Positions 50,021 through 62,212 of a DNA stretch of 64,000 nucleotides are shown here, piece by piece. The stretch comes from Aptenodytes patagonicus (Eukaryota > Chordata > Aves > Sphenisciformes > Spheniscidae): positions 2,423,001 through 2,487,000 of the forward strand of contig NC_134970.1 in assembly GCF_965638725.1 (NCBI RefSeq), given 5' to 3'. Positions within the stretch are counted from its first letter, which is position 1; each line of letters starts with the position of its first letter. The position numbers and the translations under genes were made by a program. A model generated the notes under the pieces. The model was not told the origin of the DNA. It searched no databases and worked only from the letters and a program-made list of their open reading frames with translations.

Positions 50021-53000
50021 TTCAGACGGACTTCAGGCTCGGGACCAAGCACTGTGCCAACGCACCCCCTGCGGTGGCAGGATCCGGGTGGAAGGAGCAA
50101 GCTCCACGGCAGGCAGGCAGAAAATAAGGCAGATGGTCTGATAAATGAGTCCAAACCAGTTATATACAAAATAAGAAAATAACCGTCCTACAAGCGTAGG
50201 GCCCCCCTGCTCTGCTGCTCAGGGCAGCTCTCCCAGGGCTGCGGTTTCCTGCGTGAGCTGCAGACGGGCGAGCGAAGCACAAGATCACCCCACGGCTGCG
50301 GGCAGAGCAGGGACAAACCTCCCACCTCTCACGCCTGCCATCCCCGCTGCTGGCGCAGGGATGCTTAATCCCTCAGCAGTGCCACGTAGGAAGAACTCTG
50401 CAAATGGCATCAAGGAGGTTAGAGACCGGGAAAGGAAGGGGGGAGCATGCCTGAAATTAGGTCCAGCAAAGCTGCATTTGTTGTGGCCCTATGGGAAAGT
50501 TAAGCATCTTTCTGTAACGCTGCCAGTTCATAGAAAGGGCCGTGGAGCGAGACCAGAACCTGCGAAAGCATTTCATAAAGGCTGTCTTATCCGCTATGTG
50601 TAATTAGACCTAACGGTGTGAACGATGCATGAAGTTCTGGTTTTAGTTTAATAGAAAAAAAAAAAAAATCAAAGAATATTTATAAAGCTTTGTGTCATTC
50701 TTGTGCATTTCCCATCACATGGGGATGTGTCAAAGGATCATGCTTAGTCCTGCAAGGGCTAAAGAGGGGTCTGGAAATAGTTATAGCAAAGCACGTGATC
50801 CCACTAGATAGGGGAAAAGAAGAAGAAAATCCAACTTGGAGGTCTTGGCTTTCTCTTACCCTCCTGCCATTTTATTGCTTCTCCTAAAAGCACCACCAGT
50901 GTCCCACACAGTGAGAAATAAGACGATGAGGGAGGTAAAATGCTGCTGCACATGTAACTGCAGCCGGAATGTGTAACCAAGCCCTCGGTGCCTCAGCTCC
51001 ACGCAATTGTCGCTGCAAAAACATCCTGAATCAGCACCTGCTGGCTGGAAAATGAAAGCCGGGCTGTTTGCTCCCCTCTTGCACCTCCCAAAATAACCAG
51101 TGGCTTCCCTATACTCGCCCCTCCCAAACACACACACTCCCACCTTTCCCAGCAATTTAGTCACCAGCGGGAGCCGCAGCCGGCACAGCCGGTGTGCCCG
51201 TCCCGGTCCTCCCTGTGCCCCTAGAAGTGACCGGATTAAAGAGGCATTTTTGAAGATCACCGGGGTGTAAGTGTTTGGAAAGTGTTGGAAAATGCAGTTG
51301 CCCCCTCCCAGTGCCCGGGCTCCCGTGCGGAGGCTGGGCGGTGCTGCGGGGCACCTCCAGCAAAGAGGCAAAAAAGTCTTAAACCACCCCTGTTGTTTCC
51401 ACATTTATCTACATCTAAAGAAGAAATTAAGCACCTAAATCCTATCGGCATGGAGCAAAAGGTGAGCAGCACATTTCTTCAGGCACTTTCAGAAGCCCAA
51501 GACTGGAGGCAGCGGCCGAGGAGCTGCATGAGCCCTGGGGGCTGCCCATCTCCAGCCCCTTTCTATCCCACGTCAGACAAGAGCTGGCAGCATCGACCAA
51601 ACTACGCCAAAGGCTTGTTACTCCCTGAGCTCTGCAAAGGCCAACAGCAATGAAGGGAATTGTGAAGGGGATATACAGGGGATATACAGCTCATGTCTCA
51701 GAGATTCAGCCTCAGACAAAAAAATATCCCTCTCTGCTTGCTTGCCCATATTTATTCTATGCTTATGGCTTTGAGAGCAGAGAACTTCTGGTGTAAATTA
51801 CTTGCATGACCTTTCCTGTTTGACAACTTTGCAGCAGGCTGCCCACACCTCAAATATAATTTCATTTATGCCATCCATCACCAACACCTGCTGGAGAGAC
51901 TGGCAGCTTCCATCATTAACTTTATTGGTGCTACTGTCACCCAACGTTGTGGCAGTGGCTGGGCAGAAGATGGGCACGCGTGCAGGCTCAGAAGGTGTTA
52001 CTGCATTGCACAGCCCTGGGTGGTGCAGGACATGAATGAGGACCTTGGGCATTATCGGTCAGACCTGTGATAGCATTCAGTAAAATACTTCTTTTGTCCT
52101 CTCCTTCTCATCCTTTGCCCACGCCAGAATGAGCAGCACGAGCTGCTGAGGCTCCTGCCGAGCGTGGCAGGGTGGAAATCCTATTTTTCCAATTCTTTTT
52201 CCTGCCCTGCAAGATCTTCTTCCACGTGGCCGCCCACGGCACAGCCCTCGAAGGCCACCAGCCGAGTGCAACGCCCAGCTCTCCCAGCTCCTTCTTGGTT
52301 ATGACTTCTTGCATTTCCAGGGACGCATGTCCACAGCGGCCTCCCCGCAGCCAGAAAACCGCCCAGGGCAAGAACTGGCTGCATTATTTCTCGCCTGGCA
52401 GTCCCCTTGCTCAACAGCACCCTTCCCTAACACAGCGCATCCGAGGTATTCTCACAATGCAATTAAAATCGTGAAGAACTTCATATTAAATTTAACCTGT
52501 TTTAAAAACAATGTCGCTGGTCTTTACAACAGCCTCCAACAGTAAATTCTGTGGGCTAATCAGGCACGTACTTTATTTCTTTCAATCCCTTCTCAGCTAT
52601 GCTTAATTACACTTAATTATTATAATCATGGTCTCTGCCTTCCTACCTACAACCCACTTGCCCAGGAAAACAATTCTCTCCGATACGCCTCTCCTCCGCT
52701 TGTAAAGCCAAATATCAGAGTTTCTGAGCTAGGGGGAGGAATGCAAATCCTTACATGGCTCCACTCCTCAGCAAGAGGCTGGGGCTGACTCTCTGTCATC
52801 TTTAGAAAGCTCCTCTCAGCAGTTAAGAACGGGCAGACTTAATTCAGGCAACTATTTCATCCCCGCAGACAAAGCAAACAAGCTGAAGCACACTTAAGGG
52901 ACCGTTCATTTAAACCCCCGTCGCAAGAGGCGAGGGAAAAGCTGTGGAGTGCTCATGCCGATGACCCCATCTCCCTGCAGTTCTGCACTGAAGCCGAGGG

Positions 53001-53900
53001 CCAGATGCCAAACCCTCCTTCGAATCCTTATAAGTTCAGACTTCACAGATGCCTTGAGGCACAGATTGCTGCTGCTGCTGGCTGCAACTGCATCAAGTAC
53101 ATCCCTAAACATTTATTATGTCTGTATAAACACTGGGGAGAGACAGAGATGGTACCACAGAAAAACATTTAGTGTACGTCGTTATGTGCTTTGTTCAAAG
53201 AACACGCATTCACGTGAAGAAAACAATCTTCAGAGGAAAAGACATTTCTGAGCATCTGTGCATGTGGCTGTCCTAAAAAGCCTTTGTAAAGCCCGTTAGG
53301 CTAATTTGACAAGAGGAAAGAAAAACCCAACGCTGCCTACCATTCATTCATCGTCTGTGCAGCAAAGAACTTAGTTTATAAAAAGGATTAGATGAATCAT
53401 ACGAAGACCAGCACTAGCTTGCTAGCTGATGCTTAAAGAAAACCTAATTATGGGCAAAATTCACCTCTTCGGTCCACGCAGCCTTGAGCCACACACTGAC
53501 CCACACCCGTAAGAACAGTGTGTGCGTGCAAGAATCGAAAACAGAGCTCAGAAAGACTCCCCATGCAGACTGACGTCTCATTGATACCTCCCATTCCGGC
53601 AGACAACTTACTCGAGGGCTACCCTAAGAGCCTGCCAGGCAGCTCATCGTCGGCAGCGCAAGCAGGAGGGGCAGCGCAGACCAGCCCCAGTAGCTTGAAC
53701 AAGCTCCTTGTCACTGGACACAGAGCAGCCTCGCCTCTTCGAGGGCAAGTTTACAAACACCCTTCCCCTTCGTTCCAGCCCAGCGAGCGTAAGGACTGCT
53801 GGCAGATTTAGCTTAGCAGCCGCTGCTGTGTTCAGTACTGTCTTGTAACCCTGCGTACGCAGCAGGTTCACGCGCAGCGCTCCTCTGGAAGGGAGAGCAT

Positions 53901-56900
53901 GGCAACATCCTGCACACGGTGAGTCCAGGCACCATTAGTCATTTATACCATTACTGTTACTAGAAGATACGTCCAAAGCCTTCAGTCTGGTAATTTTGAG
54001 GCCCTTTGGAATGGCCCTAGGAAGTTCCTGGCTCTTATTTTCAGAAAAATCAGGTCGCTTTAAAACGTACCAAGCAGAAGACCCAAATCTGAAGCTCCAG
54101 AACAGCTAGCCGCCATTGAAGTGTCTTGGCTTACAAGTGTAAATTAGACAGGCGGCTTAAAAAAAGCCCTCAGCCTGTGTCTTTAAAATGTCAGTAGGCA
54201 GAAATTAAACTGGACAAATCTGTGCTAAGCAACAACTCACCGGCTAGACTGATGCAACTGCTTTTTAAAGCACTTCGTGCTAAATGAATCTGCTATGTGG
54301 AATGGCATCACCCTCTTACTATGCAAAGGTTGAAAAGTTAAACCCAGCGAACCAAATGGAATATTGCTAAGCGCAAATAAAGCTCTTCTTCTGCCTGTCA
54401 AAATGATTCAAGAATCTCCTGATTAATTTTTCCTTCAAGAAACCACGTTAATTAACGAATGGCAATAATGGATGGAAAATACCACATGAGCAACAACGGG
54501 CCAGGCTCCAGGCTTCTGCCTCACGATCCAACTCTTTGTGCAGAGGTGCAGATTTTATACTGACATCCCTCAGCATAATTTAGACAGGCAGAATTACGTG
54601 AATACAGCTCCAGTATCGATTCCCCAGTTCCTTAGCTGGCATTAAACAGCGCCTCACGCTACAGCGCACTGTGCAGCTCCAAACAGCAGAATTTGTGATA
54701 CAATACCTTATCATATTACATCGACAAACATTACAGCGTGGCAAGATAAGCCTATTTTTTTTAAAATGAGGTGCTGTGCCTGAGCAAATGCCACTCAGTC
54801 ATACAAAATCCTCGTAGAGACTGCCCCATGAAAATCGGTAACCGTAGTGCAGTCACAGTGCCTGCAGGCTACATAGCTACACGTACGTATATACATACAC
54901 TATAAACAAAGACATCCAAAGAACACTTAAGTGTCTGCATGTACATATTTTGTTACTGTTTTCAGATTGTAAACTTTTTTTCAACAAACATCTGCCATTC
55001 ACCCATATTAAAATGAGGAAAAAAGTCACTCGGTGGTGCCTGCAAACTTTCTGCATGTAACGTGTTGTTTAATCATACAGGTCATAGCTAGAGACCTTTT
55101 TATTGCAGCATGATTTCATCTTCAAACTATTCCAATATCCACTTGTGTACAGTAGGTTACCCATTTATAGGTTTCTAATAAAAGCAAATCTTCCTTAAGT
55201 GGCTATTACTGGATTTCTCCTTTCAGCCTAGGGATAAGCAGGATTCTGGGCTTTAAAAAGATCTCTAGCGGGCTGAGTAAGAAAGTGACAACTGAAGAAT
55301 GTCATGGCAAAACTTCGGTATGTCCTAATTACAGCACCGTTAACGAGAAGAACATTTGTCAGACCAGAGCATTCATCACGTTTAGCATAGACACACTGAA
55401 ATCACCCATTCACGTGGAGTCTGAAAATTTTCTGCTGATCTCTAGTTAGATTCCACGGAAGGTAGTGTCTGGCAATACAAGGTAAGGCACACCATCTGGA
55501 AATAATTAATACTTTGGTTTTTCTTAATCAAGTACTTCTTTTAGGAATTTGCACAGTCTGTTGCTAAAGAAAATTATGTATTTATTTTCTTTTAAAAATG
55601 AACCGAAATACAGCTTTAGGAAATATGTGTTCATTACATTTAGATACATAGTTTGAGACTGACTGACTTCCAAAGCGTTCCTTCACAGAGTTATATTCAC
55701 GTGCACCTTGTATGTTTTCTACATTCTCCACCATATTACACCTCATCACAACATTTATAATAAAAAGGCTAACCTGTAAATTCTTTAGACACTGACATTT
55801 AGCATGAACATCTGCAACGTATAAGAAACCCTGAATAGTAATTTGATTGCACCGAGACAGATGTAGGCTGGTCAAATAATAAGGCACAGTACTATGTATA
55901 GGGAACATGGGTTACTCTTTTAGCAACACAGGCTTACTGACCTAGTTAGCCCGTCGGCAAGAGCTGTATTTGGATTAAAGTCACCGCACCCTCCGAGTGC
56001 GGGGACAGCGTTCACCTATCCAAGACTGCTCTGATGACCCAAGGATTTTACATGTTAGTGGGAGCTAAAAAATTGTAAGGTAGCAGTGGAGTTTTAGAAC
56101 ACACAAGGGCTCTTTCATGGGAAGGATGAAGTGTATACATGTCCCCAAACCCTTATCAAACTACAACGAAGACAAACAAAAAACCCCTCCAAAAACCCCA
56201 CCATCAAGTGGTATCCGTGATAAACACGAAATATAAAAACAAAACTGCCAGGTACCCACAGCTCCGAGTGCTCAAGACATGCAAAAGCTGCAGGTCTTTT
56301 CATTAAGGAAAAGTCTGCCAGCGCAGTTTGTTTTGAATCTCAGCTGGGTACCGCAGAGAAGTACCGCAGATCTTTCCATATTATTTTGGCTCTCCACTTC
56401 CACAACAGTATTAAACTTTGGCAGGCAGGGGATTTGTATCAATCATTTCAGCAGAGATCTCTGGGTGCAGAATCAGCCTTTTGCTTGTATGGCTAGGATT
56501 AGCAAGACATTGCTGAGATCATCATGTATATGTTTCACAGCCAAAACAGCTATTAGTATTAAACAAGGAAAAAAAAAAAAAAGAGGAGCTGTAGCCTGCA
56601 GTGAATATCTCTTTAAAAAGGACCCTAGGTTTATTTCGGAGGTAGTTTTAAAGAGGATGACCATTGCAAAGAACCTCTACTGAGAAATTGGTGCTTAAAA
56701 AGTTTTCAACTGCATGGAAGTCCTAACAGGTCACGACGATTGTAAACAATTTCAGACTGAGCAACACACTCACTCTTCCACAAAAGTCACCTTAAAGCTT
56801 CCCAGTTAGCCTGTTGTGAATTCTTAGGTTAGACAACTGGAGTTCCTATTCAAGCTGGATGGGAAGGATAAAAAACTCTAGCGAAGAGTATCTGTTGTAC

Positions 56901-59900
56901 GCAGATCATCTCTATAATCAGGTCACTGTTGTGAAACGAGCTTCACGTTCAGCAGTTGGCCTTAGTTAAGATCAAACCTGTAAAGAACTAAACGCAGCCT
57001 GGGCGGGTGTCTGTCTGTGGTACCATGTTCCGCAGGGAAGAATAATACTTCACTGTCCCACTGAGTCCAAACAAAAACAAGTTTCTCCTTGCAACTTGGA
57101 CAGGCAGGCAATATTTGGACCCCCGTGTAAAAGCAACGTGTATCTGTCGGATGTGATGCTCATGCCTTGTCATTGGTTTAGCAATATTTTTATATAAACG
57201 AAACAGGTAAAAACACAGACAATAAACAGAGCATGTTATTTACAATACAGAGACTAACAGTGCAGTAAAACAGAGGGAACGCTATAAGGAACATTTTAAA
57301 ACAAGTTTAAGTGACTTTTATAAATGTGATGTCTGTTTTGCTGTAAACCCAAGTAATTTGCATTTGTTTTGTGCTAACTTCCTAGGAGAACACGATTGAA
57401 GTTCCAGTGGAATCTCACTAGTGCTGGCAGATTAACAAACTCGCAAAGCAAAGAATTACACAAAAATAAAAGCAGTTCTGTTAATCTATTTAGACAAGTT
57501 TAGGTTTAGACTACTTTTACCATTCTAACCAGTATCACAACTAATGAAAATGATGGATTTGGGGCGATTTCAGACCTCACTAGTGTTTAGCTTTCCAAAG
57601 AATAAAGTGTGAATTTGGGATTCGACTGTATGTCAGTGAAGACAGCCACTGTGAGCGTCACCACCCTTTATAAACGACACCGTCCAACAACGCAGCCCGT
57701 GGTCCAACCCTCCACGCGTGGCTGCGGGCAACTCCTCTGCTAATTCACAGGGAACTCTACAAGCCAAGTGTTTACTGGGACGATTCCTCAGCTCTCTCCC
57801 AGATACGAGATTTATTAGCTCACTTGCAGGGCTCTCCCAGTTTGGGAATACTGGGCACACTATTCACTGAAAGCAAACATTTTATAAACAAAACGGGGCT
57901 TAGTAATTGGAAACACCACCACGATATTCTCGGCTGTATTCCCTGGGTTATGAAGAAGTCCGTTTCGATACAGTAAAAATCTTCTGAGGCTGCTTCCTTT
58001 TCCTTCTCACCTACTATGACTATATAGACGAGAGCCCCAAATTAGCAAGACAGTTAACTATGCACTTGGTATTTTAAAATATAGTAGTCCCAAGTAAGCA
58101 AGATCCAGTCTCAAACACACACAACTCATAACAGGCACCTTGTGCAGTCAGGTCACGCTGAACACATTTTCCAGATAAAAAGCAATGTTCTTGCCAGCTA
58201 ATTACTTTTATCTGCAGTTTTACAGCACCAGCCTTAAGTGAGATTATTGTGTGTACACCAGAGGCTGTTGCATTAGAAGTTACCTCATAGTAACCAGGTC
58301 CCAGAAATCACAGGAGAATGATTACTCTACATTTGGCATCTTATAGATGAAAATGGTTTAGAACCAAGGTACTGCTCTGTGTTCCCAAGAGAAGACCTGT
58401 TTGTGCAGCTCCTAGCACGCCAACACTCTACTGTCTTCTGCCAGGCTCCAGACACTACCATCGCTTTACAGCCTCTATATAAAGTGCTTTGCTATGCATC
58501 TTTCCTAACAAGCTATTGCTCCTGAAACATTCCTTTCTCCTCACTCACCAGGTATATTTTGTAAAAAAAAAAAATGTATAGGATAAAGGGCAGAGGAGGA
58601 AGAAGTTCTTTCTGGCTTCTGAAAACGTGCCACATCTGTTAGAGAGATTCTACTAAAATCAATGGTGTCTTCTGCCACTTCCTCCAAAAATCCACTTCCC
58701 TGATTCTCCATTCAGATAAAACTTCACTCAGCTGAGCCAAATAAAAAATACCAGTCATGCATTATTATGAAGTGATCCATGAACATACCATGCACGCTGG
58801 TGTTACTTGTAGCTGCACGGATAAAGGCTAGACTGTTATTTTAATATTATTACTAAGCTTATTGAATTTACACGTGTAAAACAAAAGAACTCAGAAAAGC
58901 TACATACACGAGAACCTCAGTTTAAACAACAGTCCTGGAAAGTTTGGAGCTTTGGCTCTGTCTTTTTGACCTTTTTATACAGGCCTCCACCCAGCATTTC
59001 ACCAGTGCTGTAATTAAACAGAGCAGAGGAGAAAATGCAGCCCCATCTTCTCAGAGGGAGGGTCTTGTATTGACCACGTGGTCACCTTTTCTTAAAAATC
59101 ACCCTGAAATTCCTTTGTTTGTATACTGAGAGTCTCCTTGTTTTAACATTAAAAGCCTGCTACAGAGAAACTCATTAAATTTAAAACCTTCTGTTCATAA
59201 AAGCTCCGAATGGCATTTAAAATTGTGTTCAGGCACCTGGCAAGAGATCAGATGTTTCTGCAAAGGGACTCGGGCCATGTGGCTGCAAGAAATAACAACC
59301 CGAACGAGTTGTGCTGTTGTCATTACAGGTCACACCACCTTTTCATGTTCTTGGAAGATAAAGGAAGAGGAAATAAAAGCTCACGTATTTCAAGAATGAG
59401 AAAACGTAGGCATCTCTCTCTCAAAGACCTGAAGGAATACGATTAGAAATAATAAAGCAATTCTTCCCATAATGTATTTTGATTTGGATCCACCAGTTCT
59501 TGCACCTTATCAATCTCCCCTGATATTTTACAAATTATGCTTAGATTTCAGAGCACGCTTCCAATCATTAGGTGTGCCCCCTCGCCCCCATTTTCTAGTT
59601 ACAGTCCTGGGCCCCCTGATAGGGGTGGCACGTTTGCTTTTTATTAAGAGAGCTCCATGTAATTCAATGGAATTCACTCTACACACAAAAAAAGAAATTT
59701 TTAAAATGACCAGAATCTCAAACATGTATATAAAACATGCTCTTTAAGCTCAACATTTTTGTTTTGGGAACAACACAGGAAAACAAACACACACGCACAC
59801 ATCTGGCAGAACTGACGATTTCCATTTGAGCTCCAAAGAAACCTATGACTGATTCATTAGCCCTGAACAAACTGGCCCACACTTGTGACAGGCCAGTCCT

Positions 59901-59950
59901 GATCTTGAATTCCCCTACCAGCTTTCTATAGACTTTTAAGGGAAATAGCA
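53901..59950. other. AT-rich region downstream of DYRK3; possible extended 3' UTR
   Basis: Base composition drops from GC-rich to clearly AT-rich and open frames become short and sparse. No coding exon is recognised on either strand. On the DYRK3 strand there are further AATAAA hexamers at 59640-59645, 55581-55586 and 55099-55104, and two Pumilio-type TGTANATA motifs (57237-57244 and 54888-54895). It may therefore be partly a long alternative 3' UTR, or simply non-coding intergenic DNA. Transcript evidence is needed to choose. Confidence 0.45.
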
Positions 59951-60640
59951 AGTGTACGGAAGTTAGTAGTTTTATTTAGATATATCCTGTGTTCCATGGC
60001 ATTTCTATGCTCCTTTGGGGAAAAAAAAACCCAAAACAAAAATCAGACGATAAAATTTCAACACCAAATTCCTTTGGTGTCTACATTCCATGGTATTTTT
60101 AAAAATCTCAGTCAGGATAGATAAGGGAAAAGCAGCGCAGAGAAATCAAATTCTTCAAACAGAAGTTAGCAATTTGCAAGTAAGTTCCTAATGCATTACA
60201 TTAACACATTTGTGCTTTTGACATTAGATGTAAAAACTGTCCCCAGAATAAAAAGAGTTCAGTTGGAGATTAACTGAAAATACATATTTTAAATCAATTT
60301 CCCTTGCTGTCTTAAGCAAAAGGATCTGTTAAACCGTCCTGATAAGAAATAGTCTGATTTCTAAAACAGCATTATTAAATAGCACGTCTGCCAAACTGTC
60401 GTTTTACTCAACAGCTGAGCTGACCTACCCAGTGATGTAATATGCACCACATTGTGAGTGAAACAATCGGATAAAAGTTAGCCCTTTAAATGTGTACATG
60501 TTGACTGAACTTTTTATATTCAAGATTTAGCCTCTAATAAAAAGTAAATCCATTAAAAACCTCTGCATTTAGCTTCCTTACACATTATTAGCAAACAATT
60601 AAAATACAAGGTACGTATTCTGGAAATACATAGTTCTCTA
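59951..60640 (-). other. DYRK3: DYRK3 3' untranslated region (proximal form, inferred)
   Basis: From the stop codon at 60641-60643 to about 20 bases beyond the first AATAAA met on this strand (59971-59976), about 0.69 kb and AT-rich. Distal forms are possible because more signals follow. Confidence 0.55.
59971..59976 (-). terminator. DYRK3: First downstream poly(A) signal AATAAA of DYRK3
   Basis: Plus-strand TTTATT is AATAAA on the gene strand, about 665 bases after the stop. No AATAAA or ATTAAA was seen between it and the stop. Confidence 0.55.
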
Positions 60641-62212
60641 TTAGCTGACCAGTTTGGGCAGCACAGTACATAGAGGTATACTGCCATTGGAGTCGGACGT
60701 TAAGTTAGCCCTCAGCTTGTTCGCTACTCCAACTACAGGAGGCAACTTGGAACCTATTCCTGTGAGAGAACTTGTATAGCTAGAAATCCGTTTATTGGAG
60801 GTTTTATCAGTGCTGGGTGGTTTGGGCATTCGTTTACAAATCCAAGGGTGCCTTAAAGCTTGACTCGGAGTCATGCGTACAGAAGGATCCCAGCTGAGAC
60901 ATTCTTTTAAGAACTCTATAAACAAGGGATCGTCACAGCCTTTCAGTGCTGTCACCCAGTCTTTGTTCCCTGGAGCGCCTCGTATTTTACCCCGGCGCGA
61001 TCGACTCCCATTAAGGGTCACTCTTCCGTCTGCGTGCATAGTCACAGTGCAGTAGCGAGGATGACCCTTAGAGCTGATGAAGTTCTTGGCTCGCTTGGAT
61101 TGATCCAAAAGCTTCTGAGGTGGGACTCCAAGAAGTTCCATCATACAAGCCAGTTGGTCTCCTTCATCCTCTCCAGGAAAAAGAGGGTAGCCAGTCAACA
61201 GCTCCACCAGAATACAGCCAAAACTCCACATGTCTATGGGCATCCCATAGCGACTGCCCAGAATTACCTCTGGCGCCCGATAAAATCGAGACTGAATATA
61301 TGTGTAGACTCTTTGGTGCTCAAAACAGCTGGACCCAAAATCTATAACCTTGATTCCACTCCTCCCTTGCTGTTTTAGGAGGATATTTTCCGGCTTCAAG
61401 TCACAGTGTATGATTTTGTTTCTATAAAGGGCATCCAAGCACTGCAGTATAGAGTGAGCAAACTTGCGCACCAGTTGGATACTGAAGCCCTGAAACTTAT
61501 TTCTTTTAATCAGCTCATACAGGTTCATACTCAAGAGTTCAAAGGTCATACAGATGTGGTTCCGAAAGGTGAAGCTTTCCAGCATGTGAATAACATTCAT
61601 ACTGCCCGTTTTATCCTGCTTCTTCAGATGCTCCAGAATCCGGATTTCTTCTGCTGCTTGGCGATGGAATCTCTTTTCATTGCGAACCATCTTTAAGGCT
61701 AAGTGTTGGTGGAGTTTGTGATCGTAGACTTTAGCAACTTGTCCAAAACTGCCCTTGCCAATGATTTTGAGTACTTCATACCGGTAAGCAAGATGGTCAT
61801 GGGGCACGTGAATGTAGCTGCCTTGGTCGTCATCATAACCTCCATTGTTGGGACCACCAATAACTCCTTGCCTCTTTTTTGCAGCTGGACCCACAAAGTA
61901 AATTTCAGAAAAATTAAATATCTCTTGCTGCTCATAAGCAGATAACTGATGTTTGTACTGTTTGACAGCTTGCTCTGGAGCTTGGGAAATGGCTTTATGT
62001 GCTTTTGAGGAACTACCACCACCTTTAGAAGTGCTTATGCTCTCTATACTTTTATCTTTTGTCAGGGAAGGAAGAGATCTTTCTGAACCAGTAATTCCTG
62101 CAGACTGAAGAGTGCTACTCCTTCTGTTGCCAGAGTCCTCAAATAATTGCTCCACTTTGACCTGACTTCCAGTCAGAGGGTGATCCTTCATTGCGAGTTT
62201 GTTGCTAGAAAC
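60641..62212 (-). CDS. DYRK3: DYRK3, dual-specificity tyrosine-phosphorylation-regulated kinase 3, large last coding exon (5' part outside window)
   Basis: CMGC-group kinase that autophosphorylates its activation-loop tyrosine and then phosphorylates Ser/Thr substrates. In mammals it controls dissolution of stress granules and other condensates and mTORC1 signalling. From the ATG at 62189-62191 the frame is 516 residues to a stop at 60641-60643. Numbering from that Met: VKVEQLF at 11-17; DYRK-homology box region about 77-101 (QAVKQYK..., EIYFVG); glycine loop IGKGSFGQV at 144-152; Lys167; HCDLKPEN at 262-269 with catalytic Asp264; DFG at 284-286; activation loop YTY 296-298; APE at 306-308; kinase domain to about 451; C-terminal [16 protein letters not shown]. 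The C-terminus ([16 protein letters not shown]) resembles DYRK3 more than DYRK2, and synteny with MAPKAPK2 agrees. The exon starts at 62212 after a TGTAG acceptor, and seven codons before the ATG stay open, so upstream exons can extend the protein towards the 588 residues I recall for human. Confidence 0.95.
   Translation of the reverse strand, partial: VSSNKLAMKDHPLTGSQVKVEQLFEDSGNRRSSTLQSAGITGSERSLPSLTKDKSIESISTSKGGGSSSKAHKAISQAPEQAVKQYKHQLSAYEQQEIFNFSEIYFVGPAAKKRQGVIGGPNNGGYDDDQGSYIHVPHDHLAYRYEVLKIIGKGSFGQVAKVYDHKLHQHLALKMVRNEKRFHRQAAEEIRILEHLKKQDKTGSMNVIHMLESFTFRNHICMTFELLSMNLYELIKRNKFQGFSIQLVRKFAHSILQCLDALYRNKIIHCDLKPENILLKQQGRSGIKVIDFGSSCFEHQRVYTYIQSRFYRAPEVILGSRYGMPIDMWSFGCILVELLTGYPLFPGEDEGDQLACMMELLGVPPQKLLDQSKRAKNFISSKGHPRYCTVTMHADGRVTLNGSRSRRGKIRGAPGNKDWVTALKGCDDPLFIEFLKECLSWDPSVRMTPSQALRHPWICKRMPKPPSTDKTSNKRISSYTSSLTGIGSKLPPVVGVANKLRANLTSDSNGSIPLCTVLPKLVS

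Larger units (their letters stand above)
42061..53900. other. Intergenic region between MAPKAPK2 and DYRK3
   Basis: About 12 kb upstream of MAPKAPK2 with no supportable protein-coding gene. Open frames of up to about 310 codons near 43.9-44.8 kb are GC-driven, low-complexity and overlapped on the other strand. Recognisable items are an 18-bp minisatellite (44269-44329), ancient SINE fossils near 46060-46140 and 49955-50020, a possible ancient CR1-like scrap near 47576-47602, and a T16 tract at 49614-49629. Distal enhancers are possible but not recognised. Confidence 0.6.
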
